This document shows, one piece after another, positions 23,937 to 32,715 of a DNA stretch of 64,000 nucleotides. Below the pieces are notes generated by a model, which saw nothing but the letters and a program-made list of their open reading frames with translations, was not told the origin of the DNA and made no database searches. This DNA comes from Flavobacterium limnosediminis JC2902 (GTDB lineage Bacteria; Bacteroidota; Bacteroidia; Flavobacteriales; Flavobacteriaceae). The DNA lies in NCBI RefSeq assembly GCF_000498535.1, contig NZ_AVGG01000018.1, forward strand, positions 124,001 to 188,000. Reading direction: 5' to 3'. A program made the position numbers and the translations under genes. The number at the start of each line of letters is the position of its first letter. The first letter of the stretch is position 1.

Positions 23937-26171
23937 TTATCCTTCGTCAGGTAAGTTCAATGCTTTTCGCAACAGCATTTCAAAAGAAGCTTCACTCGGA
24001 GCCGGTAATTTCGCATTGATGAAATTACCGTTCGGATCAATCAGTATGAACCTCGGAATACCCACCAAATTATAATTGTCTGCAAACAGTTTAGAATTAT
24101 CGGCATGCCATTGCAAAACCGTTTTAGATTTCCCTTTGGCACTGATGAACCATTTCTGCATATCTTCATCGGTACTTAAAGCCACAAACTTAATGTTCTC
24201 CTTTTTGTATTTCAAAGCAAATTTCTCAAAGAAAGGCGACTGATGTCTGCAAGGCCCACACCAGGTAGCCCAAACATCAATAAGAACATATTTACCTTTT
24301 AAGCCGGCAAGCGTAACTTTTTTACCATCGAGTGCCGTAGCTTCAAACGATGGAGCCGTTTTGCCTTTTCCTAAACTTTCGGCAACCCTGTTAAGGTTGT
24401 TGATTTTTCTTTGATAATCAGCATTAGTAAATAGCGGACTGTAACTTGCAACAAACTGGTTTCTTTCATTACTGCCGGAAGCTTCCTCAATAACTTTACT
24501 GATTTGCCAATACAGCATTTTATCTTTAAACGAACCGTTTTTAAGTTTTGAAATCGCAGTGATGGCTTTAGTATTCTCATCGATGTCACTGTTGTCTTTG
24601 GCGATTAACTGGCTTATTACGTAATCAAAATAGTCAGAACTGCTCAGTAAACTTTCATCGGTTAAAGACAGTTTTTGTTGTATTTCTTCAATTTGTTTCC
24701 CTCCGTCCGTTTTTTCATTGGGATATAAAGCAGCTCTTTTTTTAACAAGATCATACCACATATTCAGGTAACTGGTGGTAATTAATTTTTGGCTCCGCTC
24801 TATATAATCGTTTTTCGGGATGTAATTATCAATGGTTTTAAAGGTATTGGACGCTTCCATTGCTTCCTTCCAGTCGTCATGTAATGCATCTATAATAATT
24901 TGAGGCTTATCTAGATTAATATTTTGCTCCAGATAATAAGAAACCATACTCCATTCCATTTTTGGTTCAGAGGCCATCTGATTTTCGGCCAAACGCGTAC
25001 CCTTTATTTTGAAATCGGATGTTGATCCTGCAATCTTACCGTCCAGATAAATACTATCCTTCTGACCGAAAAATACTTTCCCCACATGCTTTCCATCTAC
25101 TATAAACTGATAGTTGTCAGCAATTACTTTGTCTTTAAAAGTATAGTGAAATTCATTGTTTCTGATAGGGATAACGGCAATAGTATCCTGAACAGTGAGG
25201 TCTTTAATATAGATATTTTGGAATTTATCCTTGCTTTCAATTTTACCGCAAAATACCGTTTTGTCGTGATCGGCCATCTGATTCGAACATAACAGCCAAG
25301 AGGTTAATCCGCCAAAAACCACCAATATGATCATGCCAACCGCTTTTGGTATTTTGATGAAAGCCAACTTGAAGGTTTTGTGCTGGTACCATCGGAATCC
25401 GATATAAAGTAGAATAACACTGATAGTTAAGCTGATATATTCAGTAAAAGTAAACCAATAGCCTAAGTCGCTCCCTTTGGGATTTGCCGCAATTTTAGAG
25501 AGAATTTCATACGGATACCAAACCGGAACCAAATTGAAAGGCTTAAGGAAAAGTGTCAGCAACAAGCCCAAAAATCCAATGATGATAGACCAGATAAAAC
25601 TCGGAATCAAAACAGAAATTGTAAACTGAAGCGCGGTAATCAGTAATGATGCCACAAACAAACGGGTTATCGTATGGAAAATTTCAGCCAGAGGAAATTC
25701 CATGATAGCCATCTTAGGTACGGTAATAATAAAACTAAGCAGCCACGCCGACAGTAATCCAACGATAATAAACGAAAAAATCGAAATTACATTGGCTATA
25801 AGAATCGTCAGAAATTTAGAGAAATAGATTGAAAACTTAAAGGCAGGTTGGGTTTCCATTAATTGCCATCCTCCGTTTTTATGATCCAATTGCGTAATCC
25901 TGCTGACGGTAATAATAATGAGCAACGGGAAAAAGAAATAAGCAAAAGGTTCGAGCGTGTTTTCAATAAATTTTAAATAGTAGTTAAACGGTAGTTCCTG
26001 TTTTATTTCATCGGTGCTGGTGGCAACCAAAACACTAAAAAACAACAAGGGCGAAACAATCCCCAAAATTGCGCTGGTCCAATACAAACCCGTGCCGCTT
26101 CTTTTGATGTTTTCGGCTTTCAGAGCGGTGATTAAGTTGGAAATATTAGTTTTCATTTGTTCGTTTTTCAT
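23937..26171 (-). CDS. ABC-2 permease fused to a TlpA-like thioredoxin
   Basis: The 744-residue product joins two proteins. Residues 1-300 form an ABC-2-type permease with about seven membrane segments (WTSAILGIVSPLLFFSVLVA, FPLLIIITVSRIT). Residues 305-400 resemble the DUF4369 domain before TlpA proteins (FCGKIESKDKFQNIYIKDL); an alpha-helical linker follows. Residues 605-744 are thioredoxin-like with the redox motif WCGPC (637-641) and cis-Pro in VGIPRF (P706). The frame is continuous. The thioredoxin should face the periplasm and act on disulfides there. The start is ATG 26171 or six codons in (26156), overlapping the ATPase gene end by 26 or 11 bp. Confidence 0.85.
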   Translation of the reverse strand: MKNEQMKTNISNLITALKAENIKRSGTGLYWTSAILGIVSPLLFFSVLVATSTDEIKQELPFNYYLKFIENTLEPFAYFFFPLLIIITVSRITQLDHKNGGWQLMETQPAFKFSIYFSKFLTILIANVISIFSFIIVGLLSAWLLSFIITVPKMAIMEFPLAEIFHTITRLFVASLLITALQFTISVLIPSFIWSIIIGFLGLLLTLFLKPFNLVPVWYPYEILSKIAANPKGSDLGYWFTFTEYISLTISVILLYIGFRWYQHKTFKLAFIKIPKAVGMIILVVFGGLTSWLLCSNQMADHDKTVFCGKIESKDKFQNIYIKDLTVQDTIAVIPIRNNEFHYTFKDKVIADNYQFIVDGKHVGKVFFGQKDSIYLDGKIAGSTSDFKIKGTRLAENQMASEPKMEWSMVSYYLEQNINLDKPQIIIDALHDDWKEAMEASNTFKTIDNYIPKNDYIERSQKLITTSYLNMWYDLVKKRAALYPNEKTDGGKQIEEIQQKLSLTDESLLSSSDYFDYVISQLIAKDNSDIDENTKAITAISKLKNGSFKDKMLYWQISKVIEEASGSNERNQFVASYSPLFTNADYQRKINNLNRVAESLGKGKTAPSFEATALDGKKVTLAGLKGKYVLIDVWATWCGPCRHQSPFFEKFALKYKKENIKFVALSTDEDMQKWFISAKGKSKTVLQWHADNSKLFADNYNLVGIPRFILIDPNGNFINAKLPAPSEASFEMLLRKALNLPDEG

Positions 26172-27072
26172 TAGTTATTGTCATAAACCATTCTTCCAGT
26201 CCGTCCAAAATTTTAACCTCATAAATGGCGGCATTTTGGGCGATTAGGTTTTTAATAAAATCAGGAATGGCTTCCTTGTTTTGAATGTTCAGGGTAATTT
26301 GGTTTTGGGCAACCATAGTTACATTATCATAACTGTTTTCAAGTAGGGTTACCCATTTTTGTGCCTCATCAATGGTAATTTGAATTTTACACAAGCTGGC
26401 TTCCTTGGAAAGTTGTTGCATGGTGCCTTCAAAGCGGAGTTTCCCTTTATTGATGATGGCTACATGCGTACACATTTTTTCAATTTCGCTCAGCAAATGA
26501 CTCGAAACAAAAATAGTGACGCCTCTTTCTTTGTTGAGTTTGATGAGTAATTTACGGATATCAATAATTCCGTTAGGATCTAATCCGTTCACCGGTTCGT
26601 CGAGTAGCAGTAATTCCGGATCACTCAATAAGGCCATGGCAATAGCTAACCGTTGTTTCATTCCCAACGAATATTGTTTAGCTTTACGTTTACCATCCCT
26701 GCTTAAATCAACTAAGTCAAGGGTTTCATGAATTTTCTCTTCCGGGATGTTACGCAGTTTGGCAACATATCTCAAATTATCAATACCGCTCAGATGCAGG
26801 TATAACGCAGGCGATTCCACCAATGACCCGATTTTTGAAAAAACGAAGGGTAGCTGTTGCTGTAGCGGCTGGTTAAAAAGTTTAATAGCGTTGTCCTGTT
26901 CGGGGATGATTCCGGTGAGTAACCGCATCGTGGTAGATTTTCCGGCACCGTTTGGACCTAAAAAACCATAGATTGAACCTTTTGGAACGTTAATAGAAAT
27001 ATTTTCTAAAACTTTCTTGGACTTTGAATACTCAAAATTGAGTGATTCGGTCTGGATTATATAGTCTGACAT
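26146..27072 (-). CDS. ABC transporter ATP-binding protein
   Basis: The 308-residue ATPase is of the bacteriocin/antibiotic-export type (BcrA/CcmA-like): Walker A FLGPNGAGKSTTMR, signature YSLGMKQRLAIAMALL, Walker B LLLLDEPVNGLDP, switch His in VSSHLLSEIEK. It overlaps the start of the permease-thioredoxin gene and must energise it. The N-terminus SDYIIQTESLNFEYSKSKKV fits the family start. Confidence 0.92.
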   Translation of the reverse strand: MSDYIIQTESLNFEYSKSKKVLENISINVPKGSIYGFLGPNGAGKSTTMRLLTGIIPEQDNAIKLFNQPLQQQLPFVFSKIGSLVESPALYLHLSGIDNLRYVAKLRNIPEEKIHETLDLVDLSRDGKRKAKQYSLGMKQRLAIAMALLSDPELLLLDEPVNGLDPNGIIDIRKLLIKLNKERGVTIFVSSHLLSEIEKMCTHVAIINKGKLRFEGTMQQLSKEASLCKIQITIDEAQKWVTLLENSYDNVTMVAQNQITLNIQNKEAIPDFIKNLIAQNAAIYEVKILDGLEEWFMTITNEKRTNEN

Positions 27073-27252
27073 AATTATTTTTTACGGTCACTAAAGTAAG
27101 TAAAATAATATATTTCCGACTTTTTTGATTAAATTAATTTATTGAAAAAATGAAAATTTTGTTAGGAAATAATTACTTTTTCCAAGAGTGGTTATTGTTT
27201 CGTGGAACCAGATAAAAGCTAACGTCTGGGAACAAATAGCAGATAGAATATT

Positions 27253-27307
27253 TAAAACACAGATTTCCGCAAATTAATCTGTGGAAATCTGTGAAATCTG
27301 TGTTTAC
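27253..27307. repeat. REP-like hairpin (CACAGATT family)
   Basis: AAACACAGATTTC (27255-27267) pairs with GAAATCTGTGTTT (27293-27305), with an inner TTCCGC/GTGGAA pairing. It is a sequence relative of 30779-30843 and, weaker, of 13264 and 59241. Confidence 0.75.
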
Positions 27308-27343
27308 TTATAAATTGACTTTGTTAATCATTGCAAATCGATG

Positions 27344-28555
27344 TCAGTTATCTGTTGATTGTATTTTTCGCAACCAAAGCGCACCAATCATCGCAAGTAC
27401 ACCACAGCTTCCCATAAAAAACCAGTTGGCAGAATACCCAAATCGGGAGATGATTTCCATTCCGGTTTTCGAGCTCATAATGTGAGCAAAACTGAAACTC
27501 ATAGTATAAAGAGCCATATAACGACCTTCATGCCCTTTGGGAGCACGGCTCATCGCGAACGAGTTGGAAAACGGAAACGCAAACATTTCACCAAAAGTTA
27601 TGAAAAACATGCTTACGATTAAAATTCCGGCCCAGGCGTTAATTAATAACAGGTAGAAACTAATCGCCATACAAAGTGAACCGAAAAGTATGATTTTTAC
27701 TTTGTCGACCTGTTTGCGTTCGAAGTAGCTCACAATCGGCATTTCTAAAAAGAAAATCATCAGTCCGTTAAACGACATCAGCAATCCGGTTTGGAATTCC
27801 GTCATCGAAAATTGCTCGTGATGATAGAGCGGGAGCGTAGTGAACAACTGGAAGAAAACCATCGCCGTAAGAAAACTGATGAAAAGAAAAATCCAAAAAG
27901 GCTTGTCCCTGAAAACCGATTTTCGTTCGGCGTTTTCAAAATGATCCATAGTTGTTTTTTCTTTCTTTTTCTCTTTTACCAATAACGCAAATATCAAAAT
28001 CGAAATGATGCAGCTTCCGCCGTCAACCCAAAACAATCCTTGGTAACCTATGCCCATGATGATTAATCCACCCAGGGCGGGACCTGCGGCAAAACCAAGG
28101 TTTACGGCTAAACGTACTAAGGTTAAAGCACGCGTTCTGTTCTCGGGTTTGGCATAGGCGCCAAGCGATACAAACATGGCGGGTCGGAACATATCGGCTA
28201 TTATCATAATTGAAAACATCGAAATGCAAAGCCCAACAAAACTGGTAATGAACTGAATAACAAAAAATAATAGTCCGCTTGTAAATAAGCTGAAAATCAT
28301 AACTTTATAAAAACCTATTTTATCCGATAGTTTACCTCCTAACCAAGAGCCGATCATGGAACCCAATCCGAAGCAAACCATAACCCATCCGACCTGACTA
28401 TAAGAAAAATGCAGATCTTCTTTCAGGTATTTGGATAAGAATGGTAGTACCATCGTTCCTGCCCTGTTGATAAAAGTAATCAGTGCAAGAATCCAGATTT
28501 CCCTTGAAAAACCTTTATAATTATTGAAGTAACGTGAAACTGCCTGTTGAAGCAT
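27344..28555 (-). CDS. MFS transporter
   Basis: The 403-residue protein has twelve hydrophobic segments. Motif A is GSWLGGKLSDKIGFYKVMI, between helices 2 and 3. Regions like NRTRALTLVRLAVNLGFAAG match the drug/sugar MFS exporter group. The central loop (KKKEKTTMDHFENAERK) is cytosolic. Substrate unknown; it stands alone, with the REP-like hairpin downstream. Confidence 0.88.
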   Translation of the reverse strand: MLQQAVSRYFNNYKGFSREIWILALITFINRAGTMVLPFLSKYLKEDLHFSYSQVGWVMVCFGLGSMIGSWLGGKLSDKIGFYKVMIFSLFTSGLLFFVIQFITSFVGLCISMFSIMIIADMFRPAMFVSLGAYAKPENRTRALTLVRLAVNLGFAAGPALGGLIIMGIGYQGLFWVDGGSCIISILIFALLVKEKKKEKTTMDHFENAERKSVFRDKPFWIFLFISFLTAMVFFQLFTTLPLYHHEQFSMTEFQTGLLMSFNGLMIFFLEMPIVSYFERKQVDKVKIILFGSLCMAISFYLLLINAWAGILIVSMFFITFGEMFAFPFSNSFAMSRAPKGHEGRYMALYTMSFSFAHIMSSKTGMEIISRFGYSANWFFMGSCGVLAMIGALWLRKIQSTDN

Positions 28556-28664
28556 AGGAAAAATGTTAAGCGCAAATTTAAGAATCTTCTTGCCTTAGGT
28601 GCTGTTAAATGAATGTGAATTTTTAAATGTAAATTTTGAGTACTTTTGTGAAAAATGTCAGAAA

Positions 28665-29255
28665 ATGAAAAAGTTGCTTTTTATCGTTTTATTTCCAATA
28701 ATTGTTTCAGCCCAATGCAGTGAAGAAACTGCAAAAGCATATCAGTTACAACTTAATAAAGAATATGCCGATGAAAAGGAAAGTCCACTCAAAAAATCGG
28801 ATTTGGAACATTTCAAAGCACTTGATTTTTATGACATTGACATGAGTTTCTGTGTGGAAGCCAAATTGGTAAAGACACCTGATGAAAAGCCGTTTGCAAT
28901 GAAAACGACAGGCAACAGAACACCACTGTATGTAAAATACGGAGAATTACATTTCATATTGAAGGAAAAGGAATGTAAACTGAACGTTTATCAAAGCATT
29001 GATTTATCGAAACAGGAGAAATTTAAAAATTATCTGTTTTTGCCGTTTACCGATCTGACTTCGGGGGTTGAAAGCTACGGTGGTGGGCGTTACATAGATT
29101 TGGAAGCATCGGAAAGTGATATGATATCAATCGATTTTAATCAAGCATACAATCCGTATTGTGCATATAATGAAGGGTATTCATGCCCGATTCCGCCAAA
29201 GGAAAATGATTTACCTGTGGACGTGAGAGCCGGAGTTAAGAAGTTTCATGATTAG
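28665..29255 (+). CDS. DUF1684-family secreted protein
   Basis: The start is ATG 28665, giving signal peptide MKKLLFIVLFPIIVSAQ; the 22 codons upstream encode no signal. The 196-residue product shows the DUF1684 features TTGNRTPLYVKYGELHF, ESYGGGRYIDL, ISIDFNQAYNPYCAYNEGYS and PIPPKENDLPVDVRAGVK. The family is widespread and functionally undefined; it may be an enzyme. TACTTTTG just upstream (28640-28647) is a candidate -7 box. Confidence 0.85.
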   Translation: MKKLLFIVLFPIIVSAQCSEETAKAYQLQLNKEYADEKESPLKKSDLEHFKALDFYDIDMSFCVEAKLVKTPDEKPFAMKTTGNRTPLYVKYGELHFILKEKECKLNVYQSIDLSKQEKFKNYLFLPFTDLTSGVESYGGGRYIDLEASESDMISIDFNQAYNPYCAYNEGYSCPIPPKENDLPVDVRAGVKKFHD

Positions 29256-29295
29256 TTTTAGTCACGGTCACAGTCGCAGTTTATAGCTGTTTCTT

Positions 29296-29925
29296 ATGAA
29301 ATACAACATCCACACCCATAAAAGCACGAATCAGTCAGACGTTCTGGAAATTGTCAATCAATATCCGAATGAGTTTGATGCGTCCGTGCCTTTTTTTTCC
29401 ATCGGAATTCATCCTTGGTATATTGATGTGGACAGCGTGGAGGAGTATCTGCAAATCATAGACGAAAAACTTCAGCTAAAAAATTGCCTTGCTTTGGGCG
29501 AGTGCGGATTGGATAAACGAATCGATATTCCATTGGAAATTCAAACAGAAGTTTTTGAAAAACAACTGGAGTTAGCTGTAAAACACCAAAAACCTGTAAT
29601 TTTGCACTGCGTTTCGGCGTATCAGGAAGTGATTGAAATCAAAAAACGATTAAAAATAGAAGTCCCGATGGTTATTCACGGGTTTTCCAAAAATTGGCAA
29701 GTGGCTAAATCACTTTTGGATAACGGATTTTATTTGTCGTTCGGGAAATATCTGCTACGTAATCCCGAATTGGCATCGGTTTTTGAACAGGTTCCGAATG
29801 ATCGTTTTTTTTTGGAAACCGATACTATTGAAGAAAGCATTTCAGATGTATATAGAAAGGCTGCATCGGTCAAACCGATTGATGTGGAACAAATTATCTC
29901 AGATAATTTTAAGTTAGTTTTTTAA
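29296..29925 (+). CDS. TatD-family metal-dependent hydrolase
   Basis: The 209-residue protein is short for TatD (about 250-260) but keeps the metal ligands: IHTH near the start, GECGLD, HCVSAYQ, VIHGFS and FLETDT. TatD enzymes are DNases or hydrolases of the amidohydrolase superfamily. It begins 40 bp after the DUF1684 gene and precedes tcdA by 55 bp, suggesting one transcription unit. Confidence 0.9.
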   Translation: MKYNIHTHKSTNQSDVLEIVNQYPNEFDASVPFFSIGIHPWYIDVDSVEEYLQIIDEKLQLKNCLALGECGLDKRIDIPLEIQTEVFEKQLELAVKHQKPVILHCVSAYQEVIEIKKRLKIEVPMVIHGFSKNWQVAKSLLDNGFYLSFGKYLLRNPELASVFEQVPNDRFFLETDTIEESISDVYRKAASVKPIDVEQIISDNFKLVF

Positions 29926-29980
29926 CCCGTAATGAAGACCGGTTTTTCGACCGGAATCACATTGCACAAATTGTTTTACA

Positions 29981-30694
29981 ATGGCAGAATGGACAGAAAG
30001 AGCCGAATTATTATTTAAAAAAGAAGGATTAGAGAAATTGAAGAATTCCAACGTTTTAGTTGTGGGAATGGGAGGAGTAGGTTCGTTTGCTGCCGAATTC
30101 ATTGCACGCGCCGGTGTTGGAAAAATGACTATTGTGGACGGGGATGTGGTGGACATCACGAATGTGAACCGACAGTTACCGGCCTTGCATTCAACGGTTG
30201 GCCAGCCTAAAGTGAAAATAGTAGGGGACCGTTTGATGGATATAAACCCGGAATTGCAGTTAACGAGAATTGAAGAATTTCTTTCTCCGGAAAGAGCATT
30301 TGAATTGGTTACTCCGGAATATGATTACGTTCTGGACTGCATCGACAGTATTACCCCAAAACTAAACTTGATCCTTGCGGCCAAACGAAAAAAGGTTAAG
30401 GTTATCAGCAACATGGGAGCTGGAGGTAAACTTTTGGCAAGCAAGGTGGTGGTGAAAGATATCAGTAAAACCGATGTTTGTCCGCTTGCGAAAGTTATCC
30501 GTAAACGATTGAAAAAGGAAGGGATTACCAGTGGTGTAAAAGCGGTTTTTTCTGTTGAAAAGCCAGATCAGAGCAGTTTAAAGATGACTGACGGAAGCAA
30601 CTTTAAGAAATCATTCTTCGGAACAAACAGTTGGATGCCGGCTTTGTTCGGTTTGCACGCCGCGGAAACGGTTATTAAGCATTTGTTGAAATAA
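29981..30694 (+). CDS. tcdA: tRNA threonylcarbamoyladenosine dehydratase
   Basis: The 237-residue ThiF/E1-like enzyme has an ATP-binding motif VVGMGGVGSFAAEFIARAGV and then IVDGDVVDITNVNRQLPALH. DYVLDCIDSITPKLNLI follows, and SMPALFGLHAAE-like at the end. TcdA converts t6A37 in tRNA to its cyclic form using ATP. The length is close to the family norm of about 250-270. Confidence 0.93.
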   Translation: MAEWTERAELLFKKEGLEKLKNSNVLVVGMGGVGSFAAEFIARAGVGKMTIVDGDVVDITNVNRQLPALHSTVGQPKVKIVGDRLMDINPELQLTRIEEFLSPERAFELVTPEYDYVLDCIDSITPKLNLILAAKRKKVKVISNMGAGGKLLASKVVVKDISKTDVCPLAKVIRKRLKKEGITSGVKAVFSVEKPDQSSLKMTDGSNFKKSFFGTNSWMPALFGLHAAETVIKHLLK

Positions 30695-30778
30695 AGACTT
30701 TTTTTGCAAAAGTATTTTAGAAATGCAAGAGAAGTCAAATAAGAAGATTTATACGGATTATACAATACTATTTAATTA

Positions 30779-30843
30779 ATAAACACAGATCCCACAGATT
30801 TACACAAATTAATATGTGGAAATCTGTGGGATCTGTGTTTTAA
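30779..30843. repeat. REP-like hairpin, perfect 21-bp stem
   Basis: AAACACAGATCCCACAGATTT (30781-30801) pairs with the fully complementary 30820-30840 around an 18-nt loop that contains CACAAATTAATATGTG. It lies between convergent tcdA and the SRPBCC gene and probably ends both transcripts. It is the best copy of the family. Confidence 0.85.
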
Positions 30844-30897
30844 ATATTCTGTCTACTATTTGTTGGCAGATAATTGACTCTTTAATCGACTACTTTA

Positions 30898-31971
30898 TTA
30901 CTGAACTTCAGTCGAATCTTTTAATGCCAAAGGAACTTCTATCGGTTTGGCTTTTTCTGTAATAGGGATGTAAATTTCAGTTATCCATTGCGATGCTTTT
31001 CTCGTTTGGTTAACACCTACTTTATACACTTCAATGTATTTTCCGGTCGGATTCTCCATCCATTTGCGTTTTGCTATTTCGGCATAGGCCTGATCCCAAG
31101 CTTCTTTGCTGTGTGAGTAGTCTCCGGTAAGCGTTGTCTTTAAAGCAAGGTACGAATAGAAACGTCCGCCTTCAATATCGCTACCTTCCGAAGTGAAAAT
31201 TTCTTCGGCAATCGGCAAACAGGCAGAGAAGGTTACTATTCCGTTGGCTGTATCGTATTTGTCATAAATGGAAAACGGAGCTCCGTTAACGGTTATATTG
31301 TTGTCTTTCGCAAATTTGGTGATTGTACGGAACATTATCCCCATATTCTTCGGCAGTGACGGAATCTTACAGGTTACGGTTTGTTTGATATAATACACTC
31401 CCGATTTTCTGGTCAGACCATTTACTTTTACGGTATAGGTTTTCAATTCTTTTACCAACAAGTTGTCAATGTTGTTTAATCCTTTTTCAAACATTGGGGC
31501 AACCATATTTTCCATACCGCCTTTAAAAAACGAGAAGAATTTCATCATAAAAGTCATCTGGCCTTTCATTCGCCAGCTTACCTCAGTTGCGTTTCCTGAC
31601 TTTTTAAAGCCCCAGATAACATCATTGGGTTCGCTGTCCTCAAAATAGATTTTCTGGTAAATACTGTCGGTTTCAATGGTTTTAACGGTCTTCATTTTAC
31701 CTTCACCTTCTTTTCCGATCCAGGAATAAGACGCTCCTAAACCATGGGTTTTTTCACCATACTTATATTGAAGGGATTTGTCTTCATCGGCCCACGGACC
31801 CCAGTCTTCCCAGTTTTTATAATCGTTAATATAATGGTATAAAACGGGTTGAGGGATATTAATAACTTTGCTTCTTTTAATGTCAAAATGCCCATCCTGA
31901 GTTCCGATATAAACCGTTATGGCTATGAGAGCAAGCAGTATAAGGAGGAATATGTACTTTACAATTCGCAT
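30898..31971 (-). CDS. SRPBCC (polyketide cyclase-like) and GyrI-like effector-binding protein
   Basis: The protein has 357 residues. An N-terminal membrane anchor (IVKYIFLLILLALIAITVYI) is followed by a START/SRPBCC domain (NWEDWGPWADEDKSLQYKYG, GWSWRMKGQM-like) and then a second domain resembling the GyrI/AraC effector-binding fold (GGRFYSYLALKTTLTGDY, NPTGKYIEVYKVG). Such two-domain proteins are common in Bacteroidota; the ligand is unknown. A single-gene unit. Confidence 0.8.
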   Translation of the reverse strand: MRIVKYIFLLILLALIAITVYIGTQDGHFDIKRSKVINIPQPVLYHYINDYKNWEDWGPWADEDKSLQYKYGEKTHGLGASYSWIGKEGEGKMKTVKTIETDSIYQKIYFEDSEPNDVIWGFKKSGNATEVSWRMKGQMTFMMKFFSFFKGGMENMVAPMFEKGLNNIDNLLVKELKTYTVKVNGLTRKSGVYYIKQTVTCKIPSLPKNMGIMFRTITKFAKDNNITVNGAPFSIYDKYDTANGIVTFSACLPIAEEIFTSEGSDIEGGRFYSYLALKTTLTGDYSHSKEAWDQAYAEIAKRKWMENPTGKYIEVYKVGVNQTRKASQWITEIYIPITEKAKPIEVPLALKDSTEVQ

Positions 31972-32012
31972 GATTTCATTCTAAATATGATAATTTTCAA
32001 ATATAAGGATAT

Positions 32013-32201
32013 TTATTCTTTCAGTACCAACTTGATTATAAATAAAATTCCTATAAAAAGAAGGAAGAAAAAGAGTATCCACAAACTGCCTTTGTAATGT
32101 ATTTTATGTAAGGCTAAATCTTTTCGGTATACATAAATCATTACCGATACAAATACAATAACGAAGAATAAGGCAAAATACAACTGACCTGTTGAAAACA
32201 T
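32013..32201 (-). CDS. Small two-helix membrane protein (62 aa)
   Basis: It has two hydrophobic segments, YFALFFVIVFVSVMIYVYR and LWILFFFLLFIGILFIIKLV, linked by a basic turn (KDLALHKIHYKG). TAACTTTG (minus strand, 32218-32225) is a likely -7 box close to the start. A conserved-looking flavobacterial small membrane protein with no known function. Confidence 0.75.
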   Translation of the reverse strand: MFSTGQLYFALFFVIVFVSVMIYVYRKDLALHKIHYKGSLWILFFFLLFIGILFIIKLVLKE

Positions 32202-32273
32202 ATTTTGAAAATTTATACAAAGTTAGTTTTTTGAAAATTATTTTATTTAATTTTCCCGACAAATTATACTACT

Positions 32274-32657
32274 ATGCAAAAACAACTCAACGCAGTTAAA
32301 GAATTTCACGATGCTTTTGGTTTAGGGGTGAGTCACTCGCCTAAAGGACATTTGGGTGAACAGATAAATACACTTCGTTTTAACCTGATGAAAGAAGAAA
32401 ATGAAGAATATCTGGAAGCGGTTCAAAACAATGATCTGGTTGAAATAGCCGACGCTTTAGGCGACATGCTTTACATTTTATGCGGAACCATTCTGGAACA
32501 TGGATTACAACACAAAATAGAAGAGGTTTTCGATGAAATCCAACGCAGCAATATGAGTAAACTTGGTGAAGACGGAAAACCGATTTATCGTGAGGACGGA
32601 AAGGTTATGAAAGGTCCGAATTATTTCAAACCTAATTTTGAGGAAATATTAGGATAG
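32274..32657 (+). CDS. MazG-like nucleotide pyrophosphohydrolase
   Basis: The 127-residue protein shows the all-alpha NTP-PPase signature: metal-binding EENEEYLEA and EIADALGDMLYIL. FHDAFGLGVSHSPKG precedes it and FDEIQRSNMSKLGEDGKPI follows. It probably hydrolyses a nucleoside triphosphate or phosphoribosyl-ATP; databases often call the group 'phosphoribosyl-ATP pyrophosphohydrolase'. No his genes are near, so a house-cleaning role is likelier. Confidence 0.88.
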   Translation: MQKQLNAVKEFHDAFGLGVSHSPKGHLGEQINTLRFNLMKEENEEYLEAVQNNDLVEIADALGDMLYILCGTILEHGLQHKIEEVFDEIQRSNMSKLGEDGKPIYREDGKVMKGPNYFKPNFEEILG

Positions 32658-32712
32658 TCACAGTTTTCAGTCTCAGTTCACAGAAGCAACTGTAAACTGA
32701 GACTGTGACTGT
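32655..32712. terminator. Inverted repeat between convergent genes
   Basis: CAGTCTCAGTT (32668-32678) pairs with AACTGAGACTG (32695-32705), extended by CACAG/CTGT in the loop. The outer flanks repeat AGTCACAGT/ACTGTGACT. There is no T-run, so termination is likely but not certain. Confidence 0.5.
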
Positions 32713-32715
32713 AAA

